64,000 nt of DNA from Candidatus Zixiibacteriota bacterium (GTDB lineage Bacteria; Zixibacteria; MSB-5A5; UBA10806; 4484-95). Where the stretch lies: positions 17,643 through 81,642 of the forward strand of contig JAAEQD010000159.1 of the NCBI GenBank assembly GCA_024231855.1, read 5' to 3'. The position numbers and the translations under genes are program-made. Positions 47,749 to 56,181 of this stretch are shown in pieces (positions within the stretch are counted from its first letter, which is position 1; every line of letters begins with the position of its first letter). The notes beneath the pieces are model-generated. The model was not told the DNA's origin and made no database searches. It saw only the letters and a program-made list of their open reading frames with translations.

Positions 47749-49029
47749 ATGGATTCATCAGAAATAAGAAAGAAACACAAGGAGTTCCTTTTCCCTTGCG
47801 TGGCAAATTACTATGCCGAACCGCTTATCCTGACACATGGCCAGGGCGAGTTGGTTTATGATTCCGAGGGCAAGGAGTATCTTGATTTTTTCTGTGGTAT
47901 TCTCACTACTATGCTGGGGCATTCTCATCCAAGGGTGAACGCCAGCGTGATCCAGCAAATTGAGAAATTACAGCACACTTCGACATTATATCAGAATATA
48001 CCGCCGGTTAAGCTCGCCGAGAAAATGGCCCTAATTACGCCGGGAGAACTCAAGCAGAGCTTTTTCACTAACTCCGGTTCCGAAGCCGATGAGACCGCCG
48101 TGTTGGCGGCCAAAAAATTTACCGGCCGCGATGAAGTAATCGCGCTTCGCCACGCCTATAGCGGTAGGTCGAATCTGGCAATGAATCTGACCGCTCATGC
48201 CGGCTGGCGTCAGGCGGGAAGCACTATCGCCGGTATCAAACATGCACACAATCCTTACTGCTACAGGTGCGCTCTTCATCTTGAGTATCCCGCCTGCGAT
48301 CTGGCCTGCGCTACCGATCTCGAGGAATTGATTCAAACTACTACCTCCGGGAAGATAGCCGCGTTTATTGCTGAACCGATTCAGGGAGTGGGAGGATTCA
48401 TTATACCACCCAAAGAATATTTCAAGGTGGCCGCGGATATTATCAGAAAGTACGGCGGTGTATTTATAAGCGATGAGGTGCAAACCGGTTTCGGCCGGAC
48501 CGGCGGTAAATGGTTTGGTATCGAACACTGGGACGTTGAGCCCGAAATCATGACTTTTGCCAAGGGGATGGCCAACGGTTTCCCGATTGGCGCGACTATC
48601 GCCACAGCTGAGGTCGCCGAGTCAATGGCCGGATTGCATATCTCGACGTTCGGAGGTAATCCGGTTTCCACTTCGGCCGCCCTGGCAACGATAGATGTAG
48701 TCGAAAAAGATAACCTGCTCGAGCATGTAGACAACGTTGGGGAGCAGTTGATCGGCATGCTTAAGGAATTGCAGAAAAAATATCGAGCTATCGGCGATGT
48801 TCGGGGCAAGGGTTTGATGATTGGCATCGAGGTAGTCGGAGATAACAAAACGCCCGATCCCGGCACTGTATTAAAGGTTTTCGAATCTACCAAAGCCCAG
48901 GGACTCTTGATTGGTAAAGGCGGCCTGTATGGCAATGTGATCAGGGTCACGCCCCCTTTAAATATTAAAATGAAAGATATCGAACGAGCCGTGCAAGTAC
49001 TCGACAAGGCCTTTAAGGAAGTATCGTAA
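47749..49029 (+). CDS. class III aminotransferase, probable beta-alanine transaminase
   Basis: A 426-residue PLP enzyme of the AGXT2/omega-transaminase class. PLP-binding motifs are NSGSEADE, ISDEVQTGFGRTG and the Schiff-base Lys272 in TFAKGMANG. It resembles alanine-glyoxylate aminotransferase 2 and beta-alanine:pyruvate transaminase. In this operon it would transfer the amino group of beta-alanine to pyruvate or another oxo acid to give malonate semialdehyde, the substrate of MmsA. An AGAGGTAGG site precedes the ATG. The amino acceptor cannot be told from the sequence. Confidence 0.88.
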   Translation: MDSSEIRKKHKEFLFPCVANYYAEPLILTHGQGELVYDSEGKEYLDFFCGILTTMLGHSHPRVNASVIQQIEKLQHTSTLYQNIPPVKLAEKMALITPGELKQSFFTNSGSEADETAVLAAKKFTGRDEVIALRHAYSGRSNLAMNLTAHAGWRQAGSTIAGIKHAHNPYCYRCALHLEYPACDLACATDLEELIQTTTSGKIAAFIAEPIQGVGGFIIPPKEYFKVAADIIRKYGGVFISDEVQTGFGRTGGKWFGIEHWDVEPEIMTFAKGMANGFPIGATIATAEVAESMAGLHISTFGGNPVSTSAALATIDVVEKDNLLEHVDNVGEQLIGMLKELQKKYRAIGDVRGKGLMIGIEVVGDNKTPDPGTVLKVFESTKAQGLLIGKGGLYGNVIRVTPPLNIKMKDIERAVQVLDKAFKEVS

Positions 49030-49056
49030 AGTGAAATTGTATAACAAGATAAACAG

Positions 49057-50385
49057 ATGATTTCGAAACACGATTATCTGTCAAAATTGATGACCCAGCA
49101 GGATGCCGTAGCTGAGGCTTCTCGCTGTCTTGGTTGCGATGATGCCCCTTGCCGAACAGGCTGCCCGGCGGCTAATGATATTGTTAAATTTGTCCGCCAG
49201 ATTGCCCAACGTAACTTTCGCGGGGCGATCAAAACTGTCAGGGAGGCCAACGTACTGGCTGGAACCTGCGCGCTTATCTGCCCGGTTGGCGAGCTTTGCG
49301 AATTCAGGTGTGGAGACAAGCTCGAACGCCCAATCGATATAGGCGCCCTTCAACGATTCGTCGCTGAGTACGAAAGAACTCATGGTATGAGTCTGCTGCC
49401 TGCCAAACAATCGGCCGGTAAATCTATCGGTATAATCGGTTCGGGGCCGGCTGGCTTATCGGCGTCATTTGAATTAGCCCGTCTGGGCTACAACGTGGAA
49501 ATCCACGAGGCCGAACAACTCCCCGGTGGCATTCTCACGTATGGGATTCCCTCATACAGGCTCGATCCCGAAATAGTCAACGATGAGATCGAATATATCA
49601 AAGCTATGGGCGTCAAAATCATTACCAGCTCTGCCATAGATGATCTGAAATCGTTCGCCGGAAATTATGACGCGGTGTTTTTGGGAGTCGGAGCTTATCG
49701 CTCTCTGCCATTGAATATCAAAGGTGAAAAGTTCGATGGTATATTCCAGGCATCAGCATATCTTAAGGATATCAAAGTCGCTCAGCTTTCGGACAAGCCG
49801 CCGATGATTAATCTCGGTAAGGAAGTTATCGTAATCGGCGGAGGTAACACCGCGATAGATGCCGCCTTAAGCGCCAGGTTTTCCGGATCCGCGGTTAATA
49901 TATTTTATCGTCGCCGGCGAGTTGATATGCCCGCGTTCAGAACCGAAATAGCATCGGCTGAAAATAACGGCGTCAAATTCAATTTCAACTACTCACCGAT
50001 AGAGTTTCTCAGGGCGGATAAAAGGGTGGAAGCTGTTTTTTGTCGGAACAAAACAGGTAAAATCGATCGGTCGGGCAGGCCGGTTCCGGTACAGATTGAG
50101 GGATCACAGGAATCTTTCAGGGTTGATAATATTCTGATCGCGACCGGCCAGGGACCTACGTTTAGGGAGATTGATTTAATCAAGACTGATAAACGAGGTT
50201 TGGTAATAGTCGATGATGCCACCGGAGCAACATCGATGCCGGGAGTTTATGCCGGTGGCGATGCTGTGAACGGCGGCGCGACGGCGGTCCAGGCGGTTGC
50301 CGATGGTAAAAAAGCCGCCCACGGAATTGATAAATATTTATCGAATAGTGAAAGTAACAACTGCATTTCGGGAGAGCCATTATGA
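49057..50385 (+). CDS. preT: NAD-dependent dihydropyrimidine dehydrogenase subunit PreT
   Basis: A 442-residue flavoprotein of the glutamate-synthase small-subunit type. The N-terminal domain has the Fe-S cysteine sets CLGCDDAPCRTGCP and CALICPVGELCEFRC. The FAD-binding GSGPAGLSA is near residue 128 and the NAD(P)H-binding GGGNTAIDAA near 261. With PreA it forms the bacterial two-subunit dihydropyrimidine dehydrogenase, which interconverts uracil or thymine and their 5,6-dihydro forms using NAD(P)H. The stop overlaps the preA start (ATGA), so the subunits are translationally coupled. There is no strong Shine-Dalgarno before its ATG, 27 nt after the transaminase. Confidence 0.92.
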   Translation: MISKHDYLSKLMTQQDAVAEASRCLGCDDAPCRTGCPAANDIVKFVRQIAQRNFRGAIKTVREANVLAGTCALICPVGELCEFRCGDKLERPIDIGALQRFVAEYERTHGMSLLPAKQSAGKSIGIIGSGPAGLSASFELARLGYNVEIHEAEQLPGGILTYGIPSYRLDPEIVNDEIEYIKAMGVKIITSSAIDDLKSFAGNYDAVFLGVGAYRSLPLNIKGEKFDGIFQASAYLKDIKVAQLSDKPPMINLGKEVIVIGGGNTAIDAALSARFSGSAVNIFYRRRRVDMPAFRTEIASAENNGVKFNFNYSPIEFLRADKRVEAVFCRNKTGKIDRSGRPVPVQIEGSQESFRVDNILIATGQGPTFREIDLIKTDKRGLVIVDDATGATSMPGVYAGGDAVNGGATAVQAVADGKKAAHGIDKYLSNSESNNCISGEPL

Positions 50386-51608
50386 AAATTATTAAAGCGG
50401 CAGATCTCTCTGTGAATTTTTGCGGCATAGATATGCCTAATCCATTCATGTTATCGTCAGCGCCGCCGACGGGGACCGGAAACATGATTCTGCAAGCCTT
50501 TGAAGCCGGCTGGGGAGGAGCGGTTACCAAAACTATTGGTCTGGATAAGGATCTGGCATCCAATGTTACTCCGCGATTGGCTTCATTATCATTTCCCGGC
50601 AGAACCGATGAACCGAAGAAACTGTATGGCCTGGAAAATATCGAATTAATTACGGATCGACCGCTGGCAAGCTGGCTCAAAGAGATCGAAGAGATTAAAG
50701 CGAAGTTTGCCGATCGTTTGCTGGTGGCTAGTATCATGGCCGGCGGAAATGACCGGGAAGGCTGGCAGGATTTGGTTCGTCGATGTCAGGATGCTGGCGC
50801 CGATATGCTCGAACTGAATTTCTCCTGCCCTCATGGTATGCCGGAGAAAGGAATGGGCGCGGCTATTGGCCAAAGCCCGGAAATAACCGGGCAGGTAACA
50901 GCATGGGTCACGGAAGTTTCCAGTATCCCTGTTATGGCCAAAATGACTCCTAATATTACCGATATCCGCGAGCCTGCCCGGGCCGCCCTGGAGGCAGGGG
51001 CAGTGGCTATTTCGGCCATAAACACCGTAGCTTCGATTATGGGCGTCGATCTCAATACCTTGAATCCCGTACCCGACGTCAATGGCAAAAGCACGCATGG
51101 GGGCTATTCAGGTCCGGCTATAAAGCCGATCGCGCTGAAAGCTGTCTCCACGATCGCCTCTGATTTGAAATGCCCGATTTCAGGAATCGGTGGAATCGAG
51201 ACCTGGAGCGATGCCGCTGAATTTATCCTGTTGGGTTCGACCAATGTCCAGATTTGCACGGCCGTGATGTTTCATGGGTTCAGGATTATCGAGGAATTGG
51301 AAGACGGTTTGCGCGGTTTCATGGAGGATCATCAGTTTGAAAAAATCGACGATTTCATTGGCGTTTCCCTCTCTAAGCTTGCCGATCATAACGCGCTGGT
51401 CCGTGAACCCAGGATGGTCTCATCGATTGATAAAGATACGTGTGTAAAGTGTGATCTTTGTGTTGTATCATGCCGCGACGCGGGCTATCAGGCTTTGAAG
51501 CCGGGCGAGGATAGAATCCCGGTTGTGGATAAGGATCTATGCACCGGCTGTTCGTTATGTGTGCAGGTCTGTCCCGTGTGGGATTGCATGAAGCTGGTGG
51601 CAGCCTAA
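50382..51608 (+). CDS. preA: NAD-dependent dihydropyrimidine dehydrogenase subunit PreA
   Basis: A 408-residue protein. It has a dihydroorotate-dehydrogenase-like FMN TIM barrel with the catalytic Cys149 in LNFSCPHGM and the phosphate-binding GIGGIETW. A C-terminal ferredoxin domain has two 4Fe-4S motifs (CVKCDLCVVSC and CTGCSLCVQVC). The ATG overlaps the preT stop. It is the pyrimidine-reducing subunit and receives electrons from PreT through the Fe-S clusters. Length and domain order are normal for bacterial PreA. Confidence 0.93.
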   Translation: MKIIKAADLSVNFCGIDMPNPFMLSSAPPTGTGNMILQAFEAGWGGAVTKTIGLDKDLASNVTPRLASLSFPGRTDEPKKLYGLENIELITDRPLASWLKEIEEIKAKFADRLLVASIMAGGNDREGWQDLVRRCQDAGADMLELNFSCPHGMPEKGMGAAIGQSPEITGQVTAWVTEVSSIPVMAKMTPNITDIREPARAALEAGAVAISAINTVASIMGVDLNTLNPVPDVNGKSTHGGYSGPAIKPIALKAVSTIASDLKCPISGIGGIETWSDAAEFILLGSTNVQICTAVMFHGFRIIEELEDGLRGFMEDHQFEKIDDFIGVSLSKLADHNALVREPRMVSSIDKDTCVKCDLCVVSCRDAGYQALKPGEDRIPVVDKDLCTGCSLCVQVCPVWDCMKLVAA

Positions 51609-51630
51609 TTGGTAAAAATCCGGAGGAGTT

Positions 51631-53019
51631 ATGGATCTTAAAATTACCGGTGGCAGAATAGTCACCGCCGAAGGGACTTATAAGGCCGATATAGGAATCA
51701 ATAAAGGTAAGATCACAGCCATAGCCGATAAGCTCCCCAATGAAGCCAGGACGACCATAAGCGCGAAAGGAAAAATAGTTTTTCCCGGCGCTATAGATGT
51801 TCATGTTCACCTGCAATTACCGTTTTGCGGTACGGTATCCGCGGATGATTTCGAAAACGGGACCAAAGCCGCCGCTTGCGGTGGTGTGACGACTGTCATT
51901 GATTTCGCGATTCAGAAAAAGGGCGAGACTCTTAAAAAGACTGTTGCCGCTCGTCGGGCCGAAGCCGACGGCAAAGTTTCGGTCGATTACGCCCTTCACG
52001 CCGTACCCACCGATTGGAGCGAAAAAACCAAAGGCGAGCTTTTCCAATTGGCCGATTCCGGTTATACGACTTTTAAGATGTTCATGATTTACGCCAGGGA
52101 AGGCATGATCAGCGATGACGACGCGTTGTTCGCGGCGTTGGAAGAGACCGCCGGTTTCGGCGGCATGGTCGGCGTTCATGCCGAATCGGTGCGGGTGCTC
52201 GATTTGCTATTGGATCGATATCACAATAAGCAGGATATGAAAAAGTACGGCGCCTATTGCCACGTATTATCCCGGCCTAATTTTATCGAATCCGAGGCGA
52301 TTCAGAGGGCGGTCAATTGGGCCGAGGCCACCGGCGGCAAGCTATATATCGTGCATATGTCTACGGCCGAAGGCGCGGATATTATCAGCGATGCCAAAAA
52401 GCGAGGACTCAACGTGTATGCCGAAACATGCCCCCAATATCTGTTGCTGGATGATTCGGTATTCAAAAAGCCCAATGGCCATCTCTACGGCACCTGCCCG
52501 CAGGTCAAGAAGAAAGCCGATTCGGATCGACTCTGGGAGGCGATGGCGGCAGGCGATGTTTCGGTAGTCGCTACCGATACCTGCACTTTCAACAAGAAAC
52601 AGAAAGCGATGTGGAAAGGAGATTTCACCAAGATTCCATTCGGGATGCCCGGCGTCGAAACGCTTCTGCCGCTGATGTATTCCTATGGCGTGGGCAAGAA
52701 ACGGATAACCGAATCCCAACTCGTGAAATTGATCTGCACAAATCCGGCCAAGCTGATGGGGATGTACCCCGAAAAAGGAAATATCTCTATCGGGGCGGAT
52801 GCCGATTTGGTCGTTTTCGATCCGCACAGGAAAGTCACATTGTCTCATAAAAACCTACAGACTAATTGCGACTGGTCGCCTTTCGAAGGTTTCAAACTTA
52901 AGGGCTATCCCGATACTACGATAAGCCGCGGCCAGGTGGTCGCTATCCAGGGAGTGTTCGTTGGTGATGTTGGCTCCGGCCGATTCGTGAAACGCCATAT
53001 CGGGATGAATCTCAAATAG
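51631..53019 (+). CDS. hydA: dihydropyrimidinase
   Basis: A 462-residue cyclic amidohydrolase. The binuclear metal site is complete: His58 and His60 (DVHVH), carboxylated Lys149 (TTFKMFM), His183 (GVHAES), His242 (IVHMST) and Asp316 (ATDTCTF). It hydrolyses dihydrouracil or dihydrothymine to the N-carbamoyl beta-amino acid, between PreTA and the beta-ureidopropionase. GGAGGAG lies a few nt before the ATG, 22 nt after preA. It is the last gene of the operon, and a hairpin follows. D-hydantoinase activity is possible as in the family, but the context favours dihydropyrimidine. Confidence 0.92.
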   Translation: MDLKITGGRIVTAEGTYKADIGINKGKITAIADKLPNEARTTISAKGKIVFPGAIDVHVHLQLPFCGTVSADDFENGTKAAACGGVTTVIDFAIQKKGETLKKTVAARRAEADGKVSVDYALHAVPTDWSEKTKGELFQLADSGYTTFKMFMIYAREGMISDDDALFAALEETAGFGGMVGVHAESVRVLDLLLDRYHNKQDMKKYGAYCHVLSRPNFIESEAIQRAVNWAEATGGKLYIVHMSTAEGADIISDAKKRGLNVYAETCPQYLLLDDSVFKKPNGHLYGTCPQVKKKADSDRLWEAMAAGDVSVVATDTCTFNKKQKAMWKGDFTKIPFGMPGVETLLPLMYSYGVGKKRITESQLVKLICTNPAKLMGMYPEKGNISIGADADLVVFDPHRKVTLSHKNLQTNCDWSPFEGFKLKGYPDTTISRGQVVAIQGVFVGDVGSGRFVKRHIGMNLK

Positions 53020-53052
53020 ATATCATTGAGAAAAAGTAACCAAATTGTTAAG

Positions 53053-53084
53053 CCAGGTCGCGGCGACGCGTGACCTGACTTTTA
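53053..53084 (+). terminator. terminator of the pyrimidine-degradation operon
   Basis: CAGGTC (53054-53059) pairs with GACCTG (53072-53077), with an inner GCG/CGC pairing, followed by ACTTTTAATT. It lies 35 nt after the dihydropyrimidinase stop. Confidence 0.6.
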
Positions 53085-53115
53085 ATTGATATCAAGCTAT
53101 AATATTCGTGTATAT

Positions 53116-53913
53116 CTAATCTAAATCTTTAGCGCATCTGAAACCGACATTAATATCCCGTAAGCCCGTCGGCAGGGCGTTGCGGAAATATAACCGACAG
53201 CAATACGGCCCCGTATGCCAGCCGCCGCCGCGAATAACCTTGAATTTGCCTTTCTCCGGACCGAGGGGATTATCTGCGGGGCTTGATTTATAATAGTCTT
53301 TATCATACGGATCTGCCACCCATTCGACGACGTTGCCGGTCATATCATGTAATCCGAATCCGTTGGCAGCGTAGCTGCCGACACGCGCCGGGCCAATCGT
53401 CTGGCCGTTTAGTGTATAGTTAGCTTTGGATGTATCTAAATCATTGCCATGGGCGTAATCCATATCGACCAGGCCGCCCCTGGCGGCGTACTCCCATTCG
53501 GCTTCAGTAGGCAGTCTTTTACCGGCCCATTCGGCGTAATCTTTGGCTTCTCCGGAACTGACCCCGATAACCGGGTGATCCGGGAAATCCGGGCCGCAGT
53601 GGAATTCCTCCATGCCCCAGAATTCCGGCAGCTTGCTGTCGGTATCCAGGTAGTACTCATGAAATTCCGCGTTGGTAACCTCGTATTTATCCATGTAGAA
53701 AGAATCGATATGTACTTCATGAGCCGGGCTGTGCTCGCTGCCGCCATCCTTGCCCATCATGAATTCTCCGCCCGGGATTAAAACGAGTTCGGGTTTCATC
53801 TCGCCAACAAGTCGCGGTTCGTTATTGGATTGTGAACATGAACCTATAATCAATACAAGCGATACGATTGCCAGAATTATTGACTGTCTCAAGAAAGTTG
53901 AATTTTTTGACAT
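53116..53913 (-). CDS. lipoprotein with formylglycine-generating-enzyme-like (SUMF1) domain
   Basis: A 265-residue protein from the ATG at 53913, which is preceded by GAAAGG; a longer frame exists upstream but lacks a ribosome site. The lipobox IGSC gives Cys26. The SUMF1/FGE-sulfatase fold is clear: LIPGGEFMMGKDGG, VTNAEFHEYY, HPVIGVSSGEAKDYAEWAGKRLPTEAEWEYAARGG, MTGNVVEWVAD and VIRGGGWH. It has CC in the GPYCCRLYFRN segment but not the spaced catalytic cysteine pair of true FGE as I know it, so catalytic formylglycine formation is doubtful. Such lipoproteins may bind ligands at the outer membrane. It is a single gene, divergent from the zinc-ribbon gene. Confidence 0.85.
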   Translation of the reverse strand: MSKNSTFLRQSIILAIVSLVLIIGSCSQSNNEPRLVGEMKPELVLIPGGEFMMGKDGGSEHSPAHEVHIDSFYMDKYEVTNAEFHEYYLDTDSKLPEFWGMEEFHCGPDFPDHPVIGVSSGEAKDYAEWAGKRLPTEAEWEYAARGGLVDMDYAHGNDLDTSKANYTLNGQTIGPARVGSYAANGFGLHDMTGNVVEWVADPYDKDYYKSSPADNPLGPEKGKFKVIRGGGWHTGPYCCRLYFRNALPTGLRDINVGFRCAKDLD

Positions 53914-54075
53914 AATCTTACCTTTCTGAATAGTTATCCTCCGCTGTCTATTGTAGCTCAAATACAATCAATTATCAATATTATATAAATATTCTTTTTC
54001 AGGCGCTCAGAGTTTTTTTAGAAGTCTGTTATTTCCTCGCTACTGATGACGATAATAACTCAAGAGGATATTCCG

Positions 54076-54432
54076 ATGAAAAAACGAAAAAAGATCAACT
54101 ATGTCTGCAAACTCTGCGGCTGGATTGGACCATCAAAAACATTCAGACGGGGAACCCGGGAGGATGAATTCTGGCTCTGGGCTATATGTACTATTTCGAT
54201 GTTCGCGTTCTGGCCAATCATCATTGTTCCCTTAGTTTTTTCAATCTATAAATTTAAAACCAAATATAAGGGTTGCGAATGCTGTCGAGGGCATAATTTG
54301 ATTCCGGCGCATTCGATCGAAGGACGTCGTATTATCGGAAATTTCGAGCGGGAGCACGAATCGATCCGGGCAGTTTGCAGTGTCGAGATCGGCCAGGAAG
54401 TAGCAGACACCCGGCGCGATATGCAAAATTAA
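54076..54432 (+). CDS. small zinc-ribbon membrane protein, LITAF-like arrangement
   Basis: A 118-residue protein. The ATG at 54076 is chosen because AAGAGGA lies 7 nt upstream. It has a CxxC knuckle (Cys11, Cys14), one hydrophobic hairpin-like segment (about 33-58, WLWAICTISMFAFWPIIIVPLVF), and a second knuckle CECC (67-70) followed by RGHNL. The split zinc ribbon around a membrane segment resembles LITAF-domain proteins, but no family is assigned. It ends one nt from the stop of the convergent regulator gene (54433), with no room for a terminator between them. Confidence 0.6.
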   Translation: MKKRKKINYVCKLCGWIGPSKTFRRGTREDEFWLWAICTISMFAFWPIIIVPLVFSIYKFKTKYKGCECCRGHNLIPAHSIEGRRIIGNFEREHESIRAVCSVEIGQEVADTRRDMQN

Positions 54433-54762
54433 TCAATCCGGCAAATCATCCAGCATCTGTTTCATATTTCGACGATATTTATTAAACGCGTTACGGCCTT
54501 TATAAGTCAGACGTAAAAATGTACGAGGAATCTTGCTCACGAACTTTTTCTCGATTTCCACATAATCGGCCTCTTCGAGCTTGCTCAAATGAGATGATAA
54601 GTTGCCCTTGGTTAGCCCGGTTTGGTTCATCAGAAACAGGAAATCCGCGCTTTCGACTACGTATAGGTAAGACATTATATTCAACCGCGCCGGTTCGTGA
54701 ATCAGCTTATCGATAGTCGATTTGGGCTTGAGATTTTCGCCGTTGGATTTATGCTCTGTCAT
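54433..54762 (-). CDS. winged-helix transcriptional regulator (HTH_34/ArsR-MarR type)
   Basis: A 109-residue DNA-binding protein. It has helix-turn-helix and wing features in IHEPARLNIMSYLYVVESADFLFLMNQTGLTKGNLSSHLSKLEEADYVEIEKKF, read here as consecutive helices, and TFLRLTYKGRNAFNKY for the wing and last helix. This is typical of small PF13601-like regulators encoded beside membrane proteins. Its start overlaps the end of the upstream membrane-protein gene by 14 nt. It probably autoregulates the three-gene operon through the palindromic sites at 56005-56055 (inference). Confidence 0.82.
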   Translation of the reverse strand: MTEHKSNGENLKPKSTIDKLIHEPARLNIMSYLYVVESADFLFLMNQTGLTKGNLSSHLSKLEEADYVEIEKKFVSKIPRTFLRLTYKGRNAFNKYRRNMKQMLDDLPD

Positions 54763-55378
54763 CGGTAACCTCCGGCGATTGTTTAGGGTATTTGGTTATG
54801 AAGCGTTTGAGCATGATTAGGCCGATGATAATGAATATGCCGGATGATATGAAGAATGGTAAAAATTTATTAATAGATAGAATATTGGCTTGCTGAGTTA
54901 TTCCTAAACTTAAAAATGGCGCCGCGAATATTAATCCATAAAAACAATATCTTTTTAGGCGCATACGATATGCAACAACAAAAGACCCTACCACTATGAT
55001 TGCTGCATAGATATGCCAACTCCATTCTCTATGGGAAACAAAGAAATTATGGAACAACAATCTTAATGGTACATATACACCTGCAAAGCATAAAAAGGAA
55101 ATAAAATGTGAACGGAAAGACTTATATTTTATTCTTTGTTTTACGATTCCCAGACGAGGTTCAGTAACATATTTTTTTCCGAGATATTTGATTATAGCGC
55201 CAACAATTATAGGGATAGGTAAAATAAGCAAATTGCGGAAATAAAAGGTGTCAAAAAAACGAAACAGTAAAACTAAGGAAATTAATACAAATCCAATCCA
55301 AATCTCGAGCAAGCCGTCATTATCTCCTGCTCTTTTTACCTTACTTTCTATTTCTTTCAAATCAAGTTTAGATTCCAT
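54749..55378 (-). CDS. unknown integral membrane protein, second gene of regulator operon
   Basis: A 209-residue protein from the ATG at 55378, preceded by GAGG nine nt upstream and overlapping the stop of the previous gene; an upstream ATG at 55393 is less likely. About six hydrophobic segments are present, after a short charged N-terminus (ESKLDLKEIESKVKRAG). The arrangement of a short helix, DG-x-LEIWIGFVLI and paired TM helices parallels the protein from 55368, so the two are paralogues. No function is recognised. Confidence 0.7.
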   Translation of the reverse strand: MESKLDLKEIESKVKRAGDNDGLLEIWIGFVLISLVLLFRFFDTFYFRNLLILPIPIIVGAIIKYLGKKYVTEPRLGIVKQRIKYKSFRSHFISFLCFAGVYVPLRLLFHNFFVSHREWSWHIYAAIIVVGSFVVAYRMRLKRYCFYGLIFAAPFLSLGITQQANILSINKFLPFFISSGIFIIIGLIMLKRFITKYPKQSPEVTDDRA

Positions 55379-55988
55379 AACCACTATCCTCATTTTGTTT
55401 AGGATATTTCCGCAAAAATCTGACCAGCACAGTAACGCCGGAAATAGTGATTATCAAACCAAGCAAAATGACATACTCGAAGAATGGAATGCCCATATAA
55501 TGACCATAGATAAACATTCCCAGAATCAAAACAGCATAAATCATGAATCGTTTCATTCCCAGCAACGCGCCAACTATAAAAATGATAGATGATAAGACCA
55601 TGCCGAAAGGTATCAATCCCAGATTCCTGATCATAGTCTGCCAGTCGGCGTGGCCGGTGAAGGCTATGAAATTGAATATGCCCGCCACAACGCTGATAAA
55701 GCCGACAATCTGAAGGAGCTTTAGTTGACGTTTCTCTTTAGCCTTCCAACTGACGCTCGGTTCAACCTGCCCGATTCGTGACCGCGTGAAGGACATCTTG
55801 CCCTTAAACAGGGTAGAGACCATAGCCGCGATAACCGCCGCGAAAATTGCCACAAATGATGCCAGCTCAAAAGCGACCATTATGCCGATTATTAAAAAGC
55901 CTAAGCCCATGGCAATATCCCATATTCCATCCTGATAATAAGTTAGGTAGGCTTTTCGCTCGATTTTTTTCAGGTTAATATTACTCAT
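55368..55988 (-). CDS. unknown integral membrane protein, first gene of regulator operon
   Basis: A 206-residue protein with six probable TM segments. The N-terminus NLKKIERKAYLTYYQDGIWDIAMGLGFLIIG resembles that of its downstream paralogue (shared K-IE-K and DG-W/L-I motifs). It is translationally coupled to the next gene by overlap. The promoter region upstream carries nested inverted repeats (56005-56055) suited to binding by the winged-helix protein of the same operon. No function is recognised. A regulated membrane stress or transport function is possible but unsupported. Confidence 0.7.
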   Translation of the reverse strand: MSNINLKKIERKAYLTYYQDGIWDIAMGLGFLIIGIMVAFELASFVAIFAAVIAAMVSTLFKGKMSFTRSRIGQVEPSVSWKAKEKRQLKLLQIVGFISVVAGIFNFIAFTGHADWQTMIRNLGLIPFGMVLSSIIFIVGALLGMKRFMIYAVLILGMFIYGHYMGIPFFEYVILLGLIITISGVTVLVRFLRKYPKQNEDSGYGI

Positions 55989-56004
55989 AGTATTTACCGC
56001 CTTT

Positions 56005-56055
56005 CCGTAAACTGTCTGTTTTACATATCGGTTTGTATTGCAAACCAGTTTACGG
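56005..56055 (-). promoter_or_regulatory. nested inverted repeats, operator candidate for winged-helix operon
   Basis: A perfect 10-bp inverted repeat, CCGTAAACTG (56005-56014) and CAGTTTACGG (56046-56055), encloses a second repeat GGTTTG-TATTG-CAAACC (56030-56046). It lies 17-67 nt upstream of the first ATG of the operon. The spacing and symmetry suit a dimeric winged-helix repressor. The assignment to the 54433 protein is inferred from context. Confidence 0.55.
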
Positions 56056-56181
56056 TAAATATATAAGAAAGTTGCATATTGTCAAGATTTATTTATAACT
56101 TATTATTCATTAACCTAATCTTTTGTTATTCAATGTGTTGGTACTAATTGAGATATTGTCTCAATAGTATAGGGATTGAAG

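Noticed and set aside
49081..52850. Several 80-185-codon antisense frames within the pyrimidine operon
   Set aside because: All lie opposite well-supported enzyme genes and show no domain features; they reflect codon bias of the sense strand.
53116..53913. True formylglycine-generating enzyme with a sulfatase partner
   Set aside because: No sulfatase gene lies nearby, and the spaced cysteine pair of catalytic FGE is not seen. A non-catalytic SUMF1-fold lipoprotein is more likely.
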